Shown: piece by piece, positions 18,827 through 27,854 of the stretch
How positions within the stretch are numbered: the stretch's first letter is position 1
Layout: the number at the start of each line of letters is the position of its first letter
Assembly: GCF_008932245.1 (NCBI RefSeq)
Contig: NZ_CP034910.1
Location: forward strand, 1,674,001-1,738,000
DNA length: 64,000 nucleotides
Direction: 5' to 3'
Origin: Sinorhizobium alkalisoli
GTDB lineage: Bacteria > Pseudomonadota > Alphaproteobacteria > Rhizobiales > Rhizobiaceae
Notes under the pieces: generated by a model
Database searches by the model: none
Told to the model about the DNA's origin: nothing
Seen by the model: the letters and a program-made list of their open reading frames with translations, nothing else
Made by a program: the position numbers and the translations under genes

Positions 18827-20320
18827 TTATTCGACGGAAAGATCCTTGGTCATCAGGTAATAGACCAGAGGATGCATATCGTAGTTCTTCACCCGCTCAC
18901 TACGAGCATCGAAGGACGTCTCATTCACCAGATAGACGGTAACTGCCTCATCGAACAATTTCTTGGCAAGCTGCGCATAGATCTCGTACCGCGCCTTCGA
19001 ATCGATGAGCGAAGATGCCTTCTCAATCTGCGCATCGACTTCTTCCGAGCAGTAGTGTGACATGTTGTAGCTGCCACCGCAGGAATAATCCGCCGTCAGA
19101 AAGCCGAAGGGATCGGCAATGTCGGTGAGATATCCACGCGACATCAGCGCCATGTCATAGTCGCCGGAGATCATCTGGGGTTCGATCGCCGTATACTCGG
19201 CCACGCGCAGATTGACCTTGATGCCGATCTCACCAAGTTGTGCCTGGATGATGGCACCAATGTCCCTCAGTTCGGTTCTTGACGTATAGGCCAGAAGTTC
19301 GAGCTGCAATTGCCCGGGCCGGATTCCGGCCTCCTCCAGCAACGCCTTCGCACGAGCCGGATCGTAGATCGGCTTGATGCCCTTTGGCGCCCAGGGATCG
19401 TCAGGCGAGAAGGCAGAAGCCGCAGCCGTCACCGTGCCTTCATAGACGCTTGCCGCAATCGCCTCGCCGTCGATTGCGGCCTGAATGGCCTGGCGAACGC
19501 GGACATCGTTGAGCGGTTCCTTCTTGTTGTTGAGCAGCAATTCGGTTACGCGCGGAGTTTTCAGCTGTATCAGTTCGATCCCCTGCGCCCCTTCCATTTG
19601 CTTGACGCCATGGGGCGGGATCAGACGAGCGATATCGGCTTCACCGCTGCGAACCTGAGTCATGCGGGTATTCGCATCGGGAATGAACACCACCATGCCT
19701 CCCTCGAGCGTGGGCTTGCCGCCCCAATAATTGTCATTGCGCTTGAATTTCAGATACTCCTTGGGTTTGACTTCGACGATCTCGAAGGGGCCGGTGCATC
19801 GGCCGACAGGATCAATCGATGCGCCCTGGTAGGCGGCCGGCGACAGGATTGTCGTGTTGGGTGCAGCGAGCTGCGCCGGAAGCAGGACCGAAGGGGTATG
19901 GGTGGTGATGCGGACGACCTTCTCCCCGACCGGTTCCACGGACTTGATCAGTTTCGGCGAGAAGGGCCGCGCCGGCATCTCTGCGGCGAGCAGATGTTTT
20001 AGCGCGCCGGTCACGGCCTCGGCTGTCAGAGGCGAACCGTCTTGGAATTGTACGCCATCGCGCAGCGTGAACTCCCATATCGTCGGTTCGACCTGCTCCC
20101 ACGACGTGGCGAGACCCGGTTCAAGCTGCAGTTGCCAATTGAGGCGCACAAGCGTCTCGAAACAGCCGGCGCGGCTACCAAGGTAAGAATCGTCGCTGGC
20201 CATCTGCCAATTCGTCTGAACCGGCTGGAAATCGGCATAGGTGAGCGTTTTGTCTTCCTGGGCAATGGCGCTGGCGGTCAATGTCGTCGCGCATAACGCC
20301 GCAAGTGCATATCTCTTCAT
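18827..20320 (-). CDS. ABC transporter substrate-binding protein, SBP family 5 (peptide/nickel/opine)
   Basis: A 497-residue periplasmic binding protein with Sec signal peptide (MKRYALAALCATTLTASAIAQ). Family-5 features are WEFTLRDGVQFQDGSPLTAEAV, the ARPFSP region and NDNYWGGKPTLEGG. Family 5 members bind peptides, nickel complexes, opines or metallophores; the ligand cannot be assigned by reading. The gene is the fifth of the minus-strand ABC group, after the two permeases and two ATPases, with a gap of about 107 bases from the last ATPase and about 150 bases before the MFS gene. Confidence 0.92.
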   Translation of the reverse strand: MKRYALAALCATTLTASAIAQEDKTLTYADFQPVQTNWQMASDDSYLGSRAGCFETLVRLNWQLQLEPGLATSWEQVEPTIWEFTLRDGVQFQDGSPLTAEAVTGALKHLLAAEMPARPFSPKLIKSVEPVGEKVVRITTHTPSVLLPAQLAAPNTTILSPAAYQGASIDPVGRCTGPFEIVEVKPKEYLKFKRNDNYWGGKPTLEGGMVVFIPDANTRMTQVRSGEADIARLIPPHGVKQMEGAQGIELIQLKTPRVTELLLNNKKEPLNDVRVRQAIQAAIDGEAIAASVYEGTVTAAASAFSPDDPWAPKGIKPIYDPARAKALLEEAGIRPGQLQLELLAYTSRTELRDIGAIIQAQLGEIGIKVNLRVAEYTAIEPQMISGDYDMALMSRGYLTDIADPFGFLTADYSCGGSYNMSHYCSEEVDAQIEKASSLIDSKARYEIYAQLAKKLFDEAVTVYLVNETSFDARSERVKNYDMHPLVYYLMTKDLSVE

Positions 20321-20427
20321 TTCCTGTTCCTCCTCCTATTTTGTTTCGTATCGACCTGTAACCGTCATGTCGAACGTGACGGGCAGCCAGCAATGCGCTG
20401 CCATTCGGCATGACAGCGCACCTCCCT

Positions 20428-21495
20428 TCATTTCGCCCTCCCTTGGGCTGGGCCCGCCTCTGGTGACTTTCCGGGCTGCAATTCCCGCCAGAAGTGGCAG
20501 CGTACCTGATGGCTCTCGCTCGCCGCTTCGAATTCCGGCTCGGCCTGTGAGCACTTCGCTTGCGCGTGGGCGCAGCGGGTGTGGAAGCGGCAGCCGCGGG
20601 GCGGGTTGAGGGGGCTCGGAAGGTCGCCGCGCAACTGAATCTCCGGCGCATAGAGCCCGGTCCGATCGAGCATGGAAGCGGCAATCAGTGCTTTCGTGTA
20701 GGGGTGGCGCGGCGTCTTGAAGAGCGCATCACGGTCGGCGACCTCAACGATCCGACCCAGATACATCACGGCAATGCGGTCGCAGATGTGGCGTACCACC
20801 CTGAGATCGTGAGAGATCATCAGCATGGTCAGGCCGTGGCGGCGCTTCAGATCCGTCAACAGATTGAGGATCTGCGTGCGCATCGAGGCGTCTAGCGCCG
20901 ATGTCGGCTCGTCGCAGATCAGGAAGCGCGGCTCGAGGAGAAGTGCCCGACCGATGACGACGCGCTGCAATTGTCCGCCCGAGCATTGCCTGGGGTAGCG
21001 TTCATAGAAGCTTTCGTCCAGGCCGACTTCCGCGAGCATGCGCATGACTTTCACACGGCGCTCCTCGCGCGTTCCGATGCGATGCTGCGCCAGCGGCGCC
21101 TCCATGCTCGTGCCGATCCGCATACGCGGGTCGAGCGCCCCGAACGGGTCCTGGAAGACGAGCTGCACGGTGCGGCGCAGGCGCTTCAGATCCTTCCCGC
21201 TTGCCTCGGCAATCTCATGCCCCGCTATCTTTACCTCGCCGCTCGTTGGCGTTGTCTGGCGTGTCAATAGGCGAGCGATCGTACTCTTGCCGCAGCCCGA
21301 CTCGCCGACAAGGCCAAGCACTTCCCCTTGTCCTATAGCGAAAGAGACACCGTCGACCGATTTGATCGAGAACGACCGGCTGAGGAAGTAATACTTCGCA
21401 AGGTGCTCGACCTCCACCAGTGGTGGTTGAATGGCCTGGCGGGCGGGCGGCTGGGCATTCCTCGTCACGGCCTGCAAAAGCGTGTGGCTGTTCAT
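20428..21495 (-). CDS. Peptide/nickel-type ABC transporter ATPase (DppF/OppF type)
   Basis: A 355-residue ATPase. Walker A is GESGCGKST, the signature is CSGGQLQRVVIGRALL, Walker B is FLICDEPTSALD, and the switch is ISHDLRVVRHICDRIAVMYLG. It has the oligopeptide/dipeptide C-terminal region with the cysteine cluster GCRFHTRCAHAQAKC, which in some members binds an Fe-S cluster. In ...CSGGQ the usual L is replaced by C. The start MNSHTLLQAV has a GGAGA site and overlaps the upstream stop; the longer frame to 22044 is read-through. Confidence 0.92.
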   Translation of the reverse strand: MNSHTLLQAVTRNAQPPARQAIQPPLVEVEHLAKYYFLSRSFSIKSVDGVSFAIGQGEVLGLVGESGCGKSTIARLLTRQTTPTSGEVKIAGHEIAEASGKDLKRLRRTVQLVFQDPFGALDPRMRIGTSMEAPLAQHRIGTREERRVKVMRMLAEVGLDESFYERYPRQCSGGQLQRVVIGRALLLEPRFLICDEPTSALDASMRTQILNLLTDLKRRHGLTMLMISHDLRVVRHICDRIAVMYLGRIVEVADRDALFKTPRHPYTKALIAASMLDRTGLYAPEIQLRGDLPSPLNPPRGCRFHTRCAHAQAKCSQAEPEFEAASESHQVRCHFWRELQPGKSPEAGPAQGRAK

Positions 21496-22496
21496 GCTGC
21501 CGTCTCCTTTTCGGCTTCGACGGCCCAGCAGCGCGTTACATGGCCATCCGGATCGGGTTTGAGCGCCGGCTCGGACCGCATGCACCGGCCGGTGAGGCCG
21601 TGCTGCGACGCCGCACTGCAACGCGGATGGAAGCGGCAGCCGCAGGTCAGTTCTCGTGCGTGTGTCCCCGAGCCGGGGATTGACAGCAATTGCCCCCTTG
21701 GATCGGGAACAAGCAATGAGCAGCGCATTAGCGCCTGCGTATACGGGTGTTGCGGCGACTCGAGAACCGCCTTCGCCGGTCCCTCCTCGACGATCCGCCC
21801 GGCATACATAACCGCGACCCGGTCGGCGAGCGCCGCGACGACGGCGAGGTCGTGGGTGATGAGCAGCGTCGCCAGGTTGCGCTTGCGTCTCTCCTCGTCG
21901 ATAAGCCGCAGGATCTGCGCCTGCACGGTGACGTCGAGCGCGGTCGTCGGCTCGTCTGCGATCAGCATATCCGGATCGCCGCTCAGTGCTGCCGCCATCA
22001 TCACGCGCTGCGCCATCCCGCCGGAGAGTTCGTGCGAAAAGCACCGCGCCCGCACCGCGGGGTCAGGGATTCCAACGTCGCGCAGAAGGTCGAGCACCCG
22101 ACTCATGGCCGCCCGGTACCCGAGGCCACGATGCAGCCGCATCGGTTCGGCGATCTGGGCGCCGACCCGCGAGGTTGGATCGAGCATCGCCTGTGGCTGC
22201 TGGAACAGCATCGCCATGCGCCCGCCGCGCAACCGATTCATCTGCCGGTCAGCCAGCGACAGGACATCCTCGCCGTCGAAGCGGATGCGCCCGCCGGTAA
22301 TCGCGCCGCCAGCTGGCAGCAGCCGCATGAGCGACAGCGCCGTCATGCTCTTGCCCGAGCCCGATTCGCCGACCAGCGCCAGAACCTCGCCACGGTCGAG
22401 TGTCAGGCTGAGCCCGTCGATCACCGGCGCCGATTGGCCCGGAAAGGCGACCTTGAGGTTCTCGATCACCAGCAACGGTTCGTTATTTTTATTCAT
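21492..22496 (-). CDS. Peptide/nickel-type ABC transporter ATPase (DppD/OppD type)
   Basis: A 334-residue ATPase. Walker A is GESGSGKSM, the signature is LSGGMAQRVMMAAAL, Walker B is MLIADEPTTALD, and the switch is THDLAVVAALADRVAVMYAG. The C-terminal Cys block reads TCGCRFHPRCSAA. The ATG at 22496 (MNKNNEPLLVIENLK) is preferred because GGAGA stands about nine bases upstream; the ATG at 22511 overlaps the permease gene by more. It forms the heterodimeric motor with the DppF-type ATPase. Confidence 0.92.
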   Translation of the reverse strand: MNKNNEPLLVIENLKVAFPGQSAPVIDGLSLTLDRGEVLALVGESGSGKSMTALSLMRLLPAGGAITGGRIRFDGEDVLSLADRQMNRLRGGRMAMLFQQPQAMLDPTSRVGAQIAEPMRLHRGLGYRAAMSRVLDLLRDVGIPDPAVRARCFSHELSGGMAQRVMMAAALSGDPDMLIADEPTTALDVTVQAQILRLIDEERRKRNLATLLITHDLAVVAALADRVAVMYAGRIVEEGPAKAVLESPQHPYTQALMRCSLLVPDPRGQLLSIPGSGTHARELTCGCRFHPRCSAASQHGLTGRCMRSEPALKPDPDGHVTRCWAVEAEKETAA

Positions 22497-23403
22497 CGCC
22501 TGAGTCTCCATCTCTGGCTTCGATCTCCAGCCCGTGCCCGATCCAGGTGACGCTGAGCGCCGCCACGAAGATCGCCAGGCCCGGCGCGATCATCAAGATC
22601 GGCAGCCGCTCCACATAGGGCTGTGCATCGGCGAGCATCAGTGCCCAGTCGGCCGCTGGCGGCTGTACGCCGAGCCCGAGGAAGGAGAGCGCTCCGACCG
22701 TGATCAGCTTGTGGCCGAAGCGCAGGAAGCTGACGGCCGCGATCGGACGGATGATGTTCGGAATGACGTGGCGGAGGATGATGAAGGACCGGCTGCATCC
22801 CAGCACCTCCGCCGCCCTAATATAACCCTGAGCATTGATTGCCAGGGTCAGCCCGCGGGCGAGCCGCGCAAACGGTGTCCAGCCGATAACCGTGAGAGAG
22901 GCGATCAGCGTCGCATAGCCGGGGCCGAAAATGGCAACCAGGAAGATTGCCACCACGACGTCCGGGATTGAGATCAGAACGTCGATGACGCGCATTGATA
23001 TCTCATCGACCAGACTGCCTTGGACGCGTCCGGCGACGACGCCGATCAGCGTGCCAATGGCAAAAGACAGCAAAACTGTGACCATGGCGATGGTTACGGT
23101 GAAGCGACCGCCGACAAGGAGGCGGCTGAAGAGGTCGCGCCCGAGATGATCCGTACCCAGCCAGTGCTCCGCGCTCGGCGGCGACAGCCGTGCAATCAGG
23201 TTCTGCACGGCCGGATCATAAGGAGCGATCCACGGCGCCAGGATGAGTGTAATCACGAGCGCCACCAGGATCACGATCCCTGTGCGGAACGTCCAATGGC
23301 GCCGGCGGAGGAACTGCCACAGCCGCGGTGCGGCCGTATACCTAAGCCGCATCGGCGCAAGCGAGCTGGCAGACACACCTTGTGAAGTGTTGTCAATGCG
23401 CAT
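22489..23403 (-). CDS. Peptide/nickel-type ABC transporter permease (DppC type)
   Basis: A 304-residue permease. It shows the OppC/DppC N-terminal domain with PYDPAVQNLIARLSPPSAEHWLGTDHLGRDLFSRLL, then about five further helices, and the EAA loop YIRAAEVLGCSRSFIILRHVIPN. The start at 23403 overlaps the DppB-type stop by eleven bases, consistent with coupling. Confidence 0.92.
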   Translation of the reverse strand: MRIDNTSQGVSASSLAPMRLRYTAAPRLWQFLRRRHWTFRTGIVILVALVITLILAPWIAPYDPAVQNLIARLSPPSAEHWLGTDHLGRDLFSRLLVGGRFTVTIAMVTVLLSFAIGTLIGVVAGRVQGSLVDEISMRVIDVLISIPDVVVAIFLVAIFGPGYATLIASLTVIGWTPFARLARGLTLAINAQGYIRAAEVLGCSRSFIILRHVIPNIIRPIAAVSFLRFGHKLITVGALSFLGLGVQPPAADWALMLADAQPYVERLPILMIAPGLAIFVAALSVTWIGHGLEIEARDGDSGDE

Positions 23404-24337
23404 GGCCGGACCTCACTGCCGGGTTAAGCACGACATAGAGCATGTCGGCGATTGTGTTGATCAGGATCGACAGCGCCACGATGGACACGAAACCGCCTTG
23501 CAGCATCGGGACGTCGCGATTGATGACAGCCTCATAGAGCAGCCGCCCCATGCCGGGGATCGCGAAGATAACCTCGATCACGACCGACCCGCCGAGGAGC
23601 CCGGCCAGCCACAGTGCAAAGAAGGTGACGATCGGCAAAGAGCCGTTGCGCAGGCCGTGGCGCATTACCGTCTGGCGCATGCTGAGGCCACGGCTGCGCG
23701 CTGCGGTGATATAAGGGGCCTGTAGCACATCCATCATGGCGGCCCGGGTCACCTGCGTGAAATAGGCCATCGGGCGCAGCGACAGCACTGTGGCCGGCAG
23801 CACTAATGCGGTCCAGCTCGTCCAGCCAGCGGACGGTAGCCATCCGAGGTAAAGTGCGAAAACGAGGATGCCCATCGGCGCCAGCCAATATTCCGGCGTT
23901 GCCACGAAGGTCTGGACCATCAGCGTCGTGGCGCTGTCGACCTTCCCGCCCGGCCGCGTTGCCGCCAAGGTTCCTAGCGGTATGGCGACGGCAGCGGCAA
24001 TGCCGAGCGCCGTCAGCGCCAAGGTTATCGACACGCCGAGCGCCCGTCCGATCTCGGAGGCAACGGGCCTGCCGCTCGCGAACGAATAGCCCAGATCGCC
24101 CTGGACCGCCTGCCACAGCCAGGCGCCATATTGCACCGGCAGTGGCCGGTCGAGACCTAAATTGACGCGCATCGCCTCAACGGCGGCAGGATCGACAGCA
24201 AGGTCGCGAACCCGTGACATCAGTATCGTCCGCGCTGGATCGCCACCGCTCACATACGGCACGAGGAAAGCCATGAGCGAGACGCCAAGAAGCATCAGGC
24301 CTAAGATCAAGAAACGTTGAAGCCACGTCGTCCACAT
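23393..24337 (-). CDS. Peptide/nickel-type ABC transporter permease (DppB type)
   Basis: A 314-residue permease starting MWTTWLQRFLILGLMLLGVSLMAFLVPYVSGGDPA, with the LGLDRPLPVQYGAWLWQAVQGDLGYSF block and the EAA loop YITAARSRGLSMRQTVMRHGLRN. A GGGAG site precedes the ATG at 24337; the extension to 24448 has no family similarity. It is the first gene of the operon, so its promoter must lie in the 24338-24779 gap. Confidence 0.92.
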   Translation of the reverse strand: MWTTWLQRFLILGLMLLGVSLMAFLVPYVSGGDPARTILMSRVRDLAVDPAAVEAMRVNLGLDRPLPVQYGAWLWQAVQGDLGYSFASGRPVASEIGRALGVSITLALTALGIAAAVAIPLGTLAATRPGGKVDSATTLMVQTFVATPEYWLAPMGILVFALYLGWLPSAGWTSWTALVLPATVLSLRPMAYFTQVTRAAMMDVLQAPYITAARSRGLSMRQTVMRHGLRNGSLPIVTFFALWLAGLLGGSVVIEVIFAIPGMGRLLYEAVINRDVPMLQGGFVSIVALSILINTIADMLYVVLNPAVRSGHAH

Positions 24338-24779
24338 GCCCGTTCTCCCATTTTCGCGCCGCGGCCGCGAGTCGCCTCGCCACCACAGGACGCCGTGCAG
24401 AGGGAGTCTAAGCTCCGCCGAGGCTCCACTTCTGCAGAGCTCGAACAAGATGCGGACATCTCAGTCCTCCCATTTCCGGCGAGCGCCTGCCCCCTCTGGC
24501 TTATTGCGCTCCCCACCGCGGTTGGCTGTCGCAAAGGTCACACTGGACCTTCGCTTCCGTTCATTCCTTCATCTCTCGTCACTTCGGTCAAATAAAGTGT
24601 ACTGCATTTCAAAAAGAAGAATATGCTAAATTACGAACACTAAAAGCATTTGCTATCGTTTCTAAGACATTTTTCGGGTATTCGAAGCATAGTCCGAATA
24701 CCAAGTGTAACAACCTCCCGAGAAATATTCATCGAGATACTGAATTAACATAAACGCACCTGGAAAGTGGTAGAAGAAC
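24338..24779. other. 442-base intergenic gap with an AT-rich patch
   Basis: It lies between the DppB-type start and the stop of the multicopper oxidase, both on the minus strand. The stretch from about 24590 to 24760 is clearly richer in A and T than its surroundings and probably carries the promoter of the peptide-type ABC operon. I found no convincing gene, Zur/Fur-like palindrome or terminator by eye. Confidence 0.5.
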
Positions 24780-26285
24780 CTAGGTTTGATACTCAACCGT
24801 GGTCATCATTCCTCCAGTCATATGGTAGAGGTGGTGGCAGTGAAGCGGCCACTTGCCTGGGTTCATTGCATCGAAAGCGACTGTCACGCTGCCCTGCGAC
24901 GGGACGAGCACGGTGTCGCGCACCGCTCCCGCGATCCGCTTGCCGTTGATGGCGACCACCTGAAAGTGATGGCCGTGCAGATGCATGGGGTGCGCCATCG
25001 TGGTCTGATCGCGGAAGGTGATCTCGACGCGCTCTCCCTCGGACACAGAGAGCGGTGCGTCTTCGCCGCTCCTCTTGCCGTTCAGCATCCAGACATAGCC
25101 GGGCGCCTCGGTGATGGTGACCGTGTGCTCGCGGTCGGCCGGTCGTCCCGCCAGTGGCTGCACAGCGCGCAGCTTTCCTTCGAGGGCGAGCCCTACCGCG
25201 TCGGCGGCTTCGTCTGTCTCTCCGCCGGTCCGTTCTACGGCGCCGGCCGAGGTGGCCAGTATGAAACCGGTGCGCGCACGCTCTCCCTCGCGGATGGCAA
25301 AGATCGGCCATGCGCCTTCGTTCTTCGGCAATTCCAGCGCGATATCGAGGCGTTGCGCGATGGCGAATTCGAAACGCCGTCCGCGGACCGGCTCGACCGG
25401 CATTCCGTCGACCGCGATCAGCCGCCCCTCGAGCCCGCCAAGGTCGATCCAGAAGTTAGTCGCGGCAGCGCCGTTGATCAGCCGTAGGCGCACCCGCCCA
25501 CCGCGCTCCACCCGGAAGACTTCGGGATCGTCAAGCGTACGGTCATTGGCGAGGAATGCGTCGTATTCGACGTCGTTCAGGTGCGCACCTGCGGGCGCAG
25601 CTACACCACCTCCGCCAGAATGCCCGCCTGCTGCGGGCGCCGGAGCCCCATGACCCATCGCGGCGTGGCCCATTGCGGCATGATCCATGGGCGCAGCCTG
25701 TGCTTGGGCAGCTGCTTGGGCAGCCTGCCCGCCACCCTGCAAGCCGGCCAGCACCTCGGCCGGATCGCGGAAGGTGAAGTCGTGGAAGAGCACGACCACT
25801 TCCTGCACGTCTTCCCGAGCTTCGGCCGGGTCGCGCACGACAAGCGGGGCGGCAAGCAGGCGCTGTTCCTGCAGACCGTGATGGGAGTGCATCCAGTTGG
25901 TGCCGGCCTGCTTCAGCAAGAAGTCATAGTCGTGCGCGGCGCCGGGGGAAAGCAGCGCCTGAGAGACATTCGGAACACCGTCTTGCTTCCACGGAGGGGT
26001 AAGCCCGTGCCAATGAATCAGCGTCTCCTCGTCGAGCCCGTTTTCCAACCGCACCCTGAATGGACCGCCTGCCTCCGCGATAAGCCCGTGCGTGCCGTTA
26101 GCCTGCATCAGACCGTAAACCGTGGCGGCCCGGCCGTTGACCTCGATCGTTCTGGTTCCGGCCCTGATCGACGTTGCCGGCGCTGCGGAAGCGTGGCGCG
26201 CGGGGACCAGCAATGACGGACTGGCTACAGCCATAGCGGCGGCGGCGCAGGAAGTGAGAAACTGACGACGTGAGAGGTCTGGCAT
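24780..26285 (-). CDS. Multicopper oxidase, CueO/CopA-like, Tat-exported
   Basis: A 501-residue periplasmic copper oxidase. The N-terminus SRRQFLTS is a twin-arginine signal with an Ala-rich hydrophobic stretch. Trinuclear and type 1 copper ligands are HWHG (91-94), HSHHG (133-137), HPMHLHGHHF and HCHHLYHMTGGMM near the C-terminus, the last giving the type 1 Cys, His and axial Met. A low-complexity insert of Met, His, Gly and Ala (about residues 205-235: MDHAAMGHAAMGHGAP) resembles the Met-rich copper-binding loops of CueO and PcoA. The role is probably oxidation of Cu(I). The ATG at 26285 follows GGAGA; a TTG four codons upstream is less likely. It is the last gene of the copper operon. Confidence 0.93.
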   Translation of the reverse strand: MPDLSRRQFLTSCAAAAMAVASPSLLVPARHASAAPATSIRAGTRTIEVNGRAATVYGLMQANGTHGLIAEAGGPFRVRLENGLDEETLIHWHGLTPPWKQDGVPNVSQALLSPGAAHDYDFLLKQAGTNWMHSHHGLQEQRLLAAPLVVRDPAEAREDVQEVVVLFHDFTFRDPAEVLAGLQGGGQAAQAAAQAQAAPMDHAAMGHAAMGHGAPAPAAGGHSGGGGVAAPAGAHLNDVEYDAFLANDRTLDDPEVFRVERGGRVRLRLINGAAATNFWIDLGGLEGRLIAVDGMPVEPVRGRRFEFAIAQRLDIALELPKNEGAWPIFAIREGERARTGFILATSAGAVERTGGETDEAADAVGLALEGKLRAVQPLAGRPADREHTVTITEAPGYVWMLNGKRSGEDAPLSVSEGERVEITFRDQTTMAHPMHLHGHHFQVVAINGKRIAGAVRDTVLVPSQGSVTVAFDAMNPGKWPLHCHHLYHMTGGMMTTVEYQT

Positions 26286-26317
26286 TCTCGTCTCCAACTC
26301 TTTTCCCTAGCGGCCGC

Positions 26318-26791
26318 TCACAGGATTTCTTTCTTTCGGCGCACGGGGTCGACACCGCCCGCCCCAAAGCGCGTGAGGTCCATGTGCCTGGCTTCAACCT
26401 CAATCGCGCCGGCCAAGTCCTCGAGGATCGGACACTCCGGGCGGTGGTCGCCATGACAATGTTCGGCCAGGTGTTTCAGTGCGTCTGTCATCGCCCGGAG
26501 TTCCTGGACCTTGTGTTCCAGTTCCGCGATGTGCTGGCGGGCTATACGCTTGACGTCTGCGCTGGCGCGATGGCCATCCGACCAAAGGGCCAGCAACTCG
26601 GTCAGTTGCGTCACGGAGAAGCCGAGATCCCGCGCCCGCCGGATAAAGCGCAGCTTGTGCACATCCTTCTCGCAGTAGATGCGGTAGCCCGCCTCAGTCC
26701 TATGAGCGGCCGGAATGAGCCCGATCTCTTCATAGTAGCGGATCATCTTTGTGGAAACGCCCGACTCTCGGGAAACATCACCGATATTCAT
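26318..26791 (-). CDS. cueR: MerR-family copper-responsive regulator CueR
   Basis: A 157-residue MerR activator: winged helix MNIGDVSRESGVSTKMIRYYEEIGLI, a long dimerisation helix, then the metal loop CHGDHRPECPIL with two cysteines seven residues apart, the spacing used by Cu(I) sensors. The start overlaps the reductase stop (ATGA) and has GGAGG at ideal spacing. The C-terminal tail after the metal loop is longer than in E. coli CueR. It lies inside the operon it is expected to activate, and MerR-type promoters with 19-base spacers stand on both sides of the copA/copZ gap. Confidence 0.9.
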   Translation of the reverse strand: MNIGDVSRESGVSTKMIRYYEEIGLIPAAHRTEAGYRIYCEKDVHKLRFIRRARDLGFSVTQLTELLALWSDGHRASADVKRIARQHIAELEHKVQELRAMTDALKHLAEHCHGDHRPECPILEDLAGAIEVEARHMDLTRFGAGGVDPVRRKKEIL

Positions 26792-27831
26792 TTCACATCC
26801 TCCAGTTTCTGCTCCGGCTCGAACGCCGCTTCCGGTGTGAAAAACACATCGACATGAAGTTCGTCGCGCTGAAGTCCGCGTTCGAGCAGGATCGGTGTCG
26901 CGCTGTCGGTCATTGCCGGCGGGCCCGCCATGTAGGCTTGCCAACCATCGAGATCCTGCAGATCCTCCGCAATGGCTTGGGTAACGGTGCCCGTGCGGTA
27001 AGCAGCGGAGCGCTCGACCTGCGAAAGAACCGGAATAAAGGTCAGGTTCGGATGGCGCTCGCAAGCGGCCGCGAAGTGATCGACCAGATAGAGGTCCCGC
27101 TCCTGGCGCACGCCGAAGTACAAGCGGATAGGCTGGCGGAATCCGTGGTTCAGCGCCGTCTCCACGACAGCCTTCATCGGCGCCATGCCGGACCCGCCGG
27201 CAACGGCCAATATCGGCCCGGTATGGCGGTGGCGCAGGAAAGCGCTCCCAAAGGGGCCGCGCACCGTCACCTCGTCTCCGACGGCCAGCGTGCTGGCTAC
27301 CCGTTCGCTTGCCGCGCCATTGGGGATGCGGCGTATGTGGAACTCGAGTTCCCTTTCGCCAGGCCTGTTTGCCATGGAATAGTCACGCGTCGGCGCTCCC
27401 GGAAAGGAAAGCTGCGCATATTGCCCTGCGCTGAAGGAGAGCGGCAGGCCGCTTTCCGGCATGATCCTCACGCGCTTTATATCATGCGTGGCGTTGTCCA
27501 GCGAAATGACTCGTGCCTGGAACGTCTCAACCGGATGGTCCGCCCGGTCTTCCTCTCTGCCCAGCCAGGCGACCGTCGCGTCCGTCTTCGGCTGCGCCCG
27601 GCAGGCAAGGATCAGCCCCATGGCCCGCTCTTCGGGCGTCAGAGCGAAGGGCGTGTGCGGCAACAACTCAACCTCACCTGTTATCAGGCGCGACTTGCAG
27701 GAGCCGCAGCGACCTGAGCGGCAGCCATGGGGATAGGCGATACCCTGCTCCAGGGCCGCTTCCAGGATGGTGCGCTCGTCCGCTACCGCAATCTCCCGGT
27801 CCACCTGGCGGATATGGACTGACTTTCCCAC
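26788..27831 (-). CDS. 2Fe-2S ferredoxin/FAD/NAD(P) oxidoreductase
   Basis: A protein of about 347 residues with three domains. A plant-type ferredoxin comes first (about 1-90) with HGCRSGRCGSC and the fourth Cys in ILACRAQ. An FAD domain with RDYSMAN follows (about 100-200), then an NAD(P) domain with GGSGMAPM and YFGVR (200-330). This is the layout of phenol-hydroxylase or CDP-glucoseen reductase-type electron transfer proteins. The start is likely the GTG at 27831 (VGKSVHIRQ), with GGGAGGAG six bases upstream; an ATG at 27852 is weaker. Its place between copA and cueR is unusual; a role in keeping copper reduced or in cluster repair is speculative. Confidence 0.85.
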   Translation of the reverse strand: MGKSVHIRQVDREIAVADERTILEAALEQGIAYPHGCRSGRCGSCKSRLITGEVELLPHTPFALTPEERAMGLILACRAQPKTDATVAWLGREEDRADHPVETFQARVISLDNATHDIKRVRIMPESGLPLSFSAGQYAQLSFPGAPTRDYSMANRPGERELEFHIRRIPNGAASERVASTLAVGDEVTVRGPFGSAFLRHRHTGPILAVAGGSGMAPMKAVVETALNHGFRQPIRLYFGVRQERDLYLVDHFAAACERHPNLTFIPVLSQVERSAAYRTGTVTQAIAEDLQDLDGWQAYMAGPPAMTDSATPILLERGLQRDELHVDVFFTPEAAFEPEQKLEDVK

Positions 27832-27854
27832 GAGTACTCCTCCCTTGCCCATTG

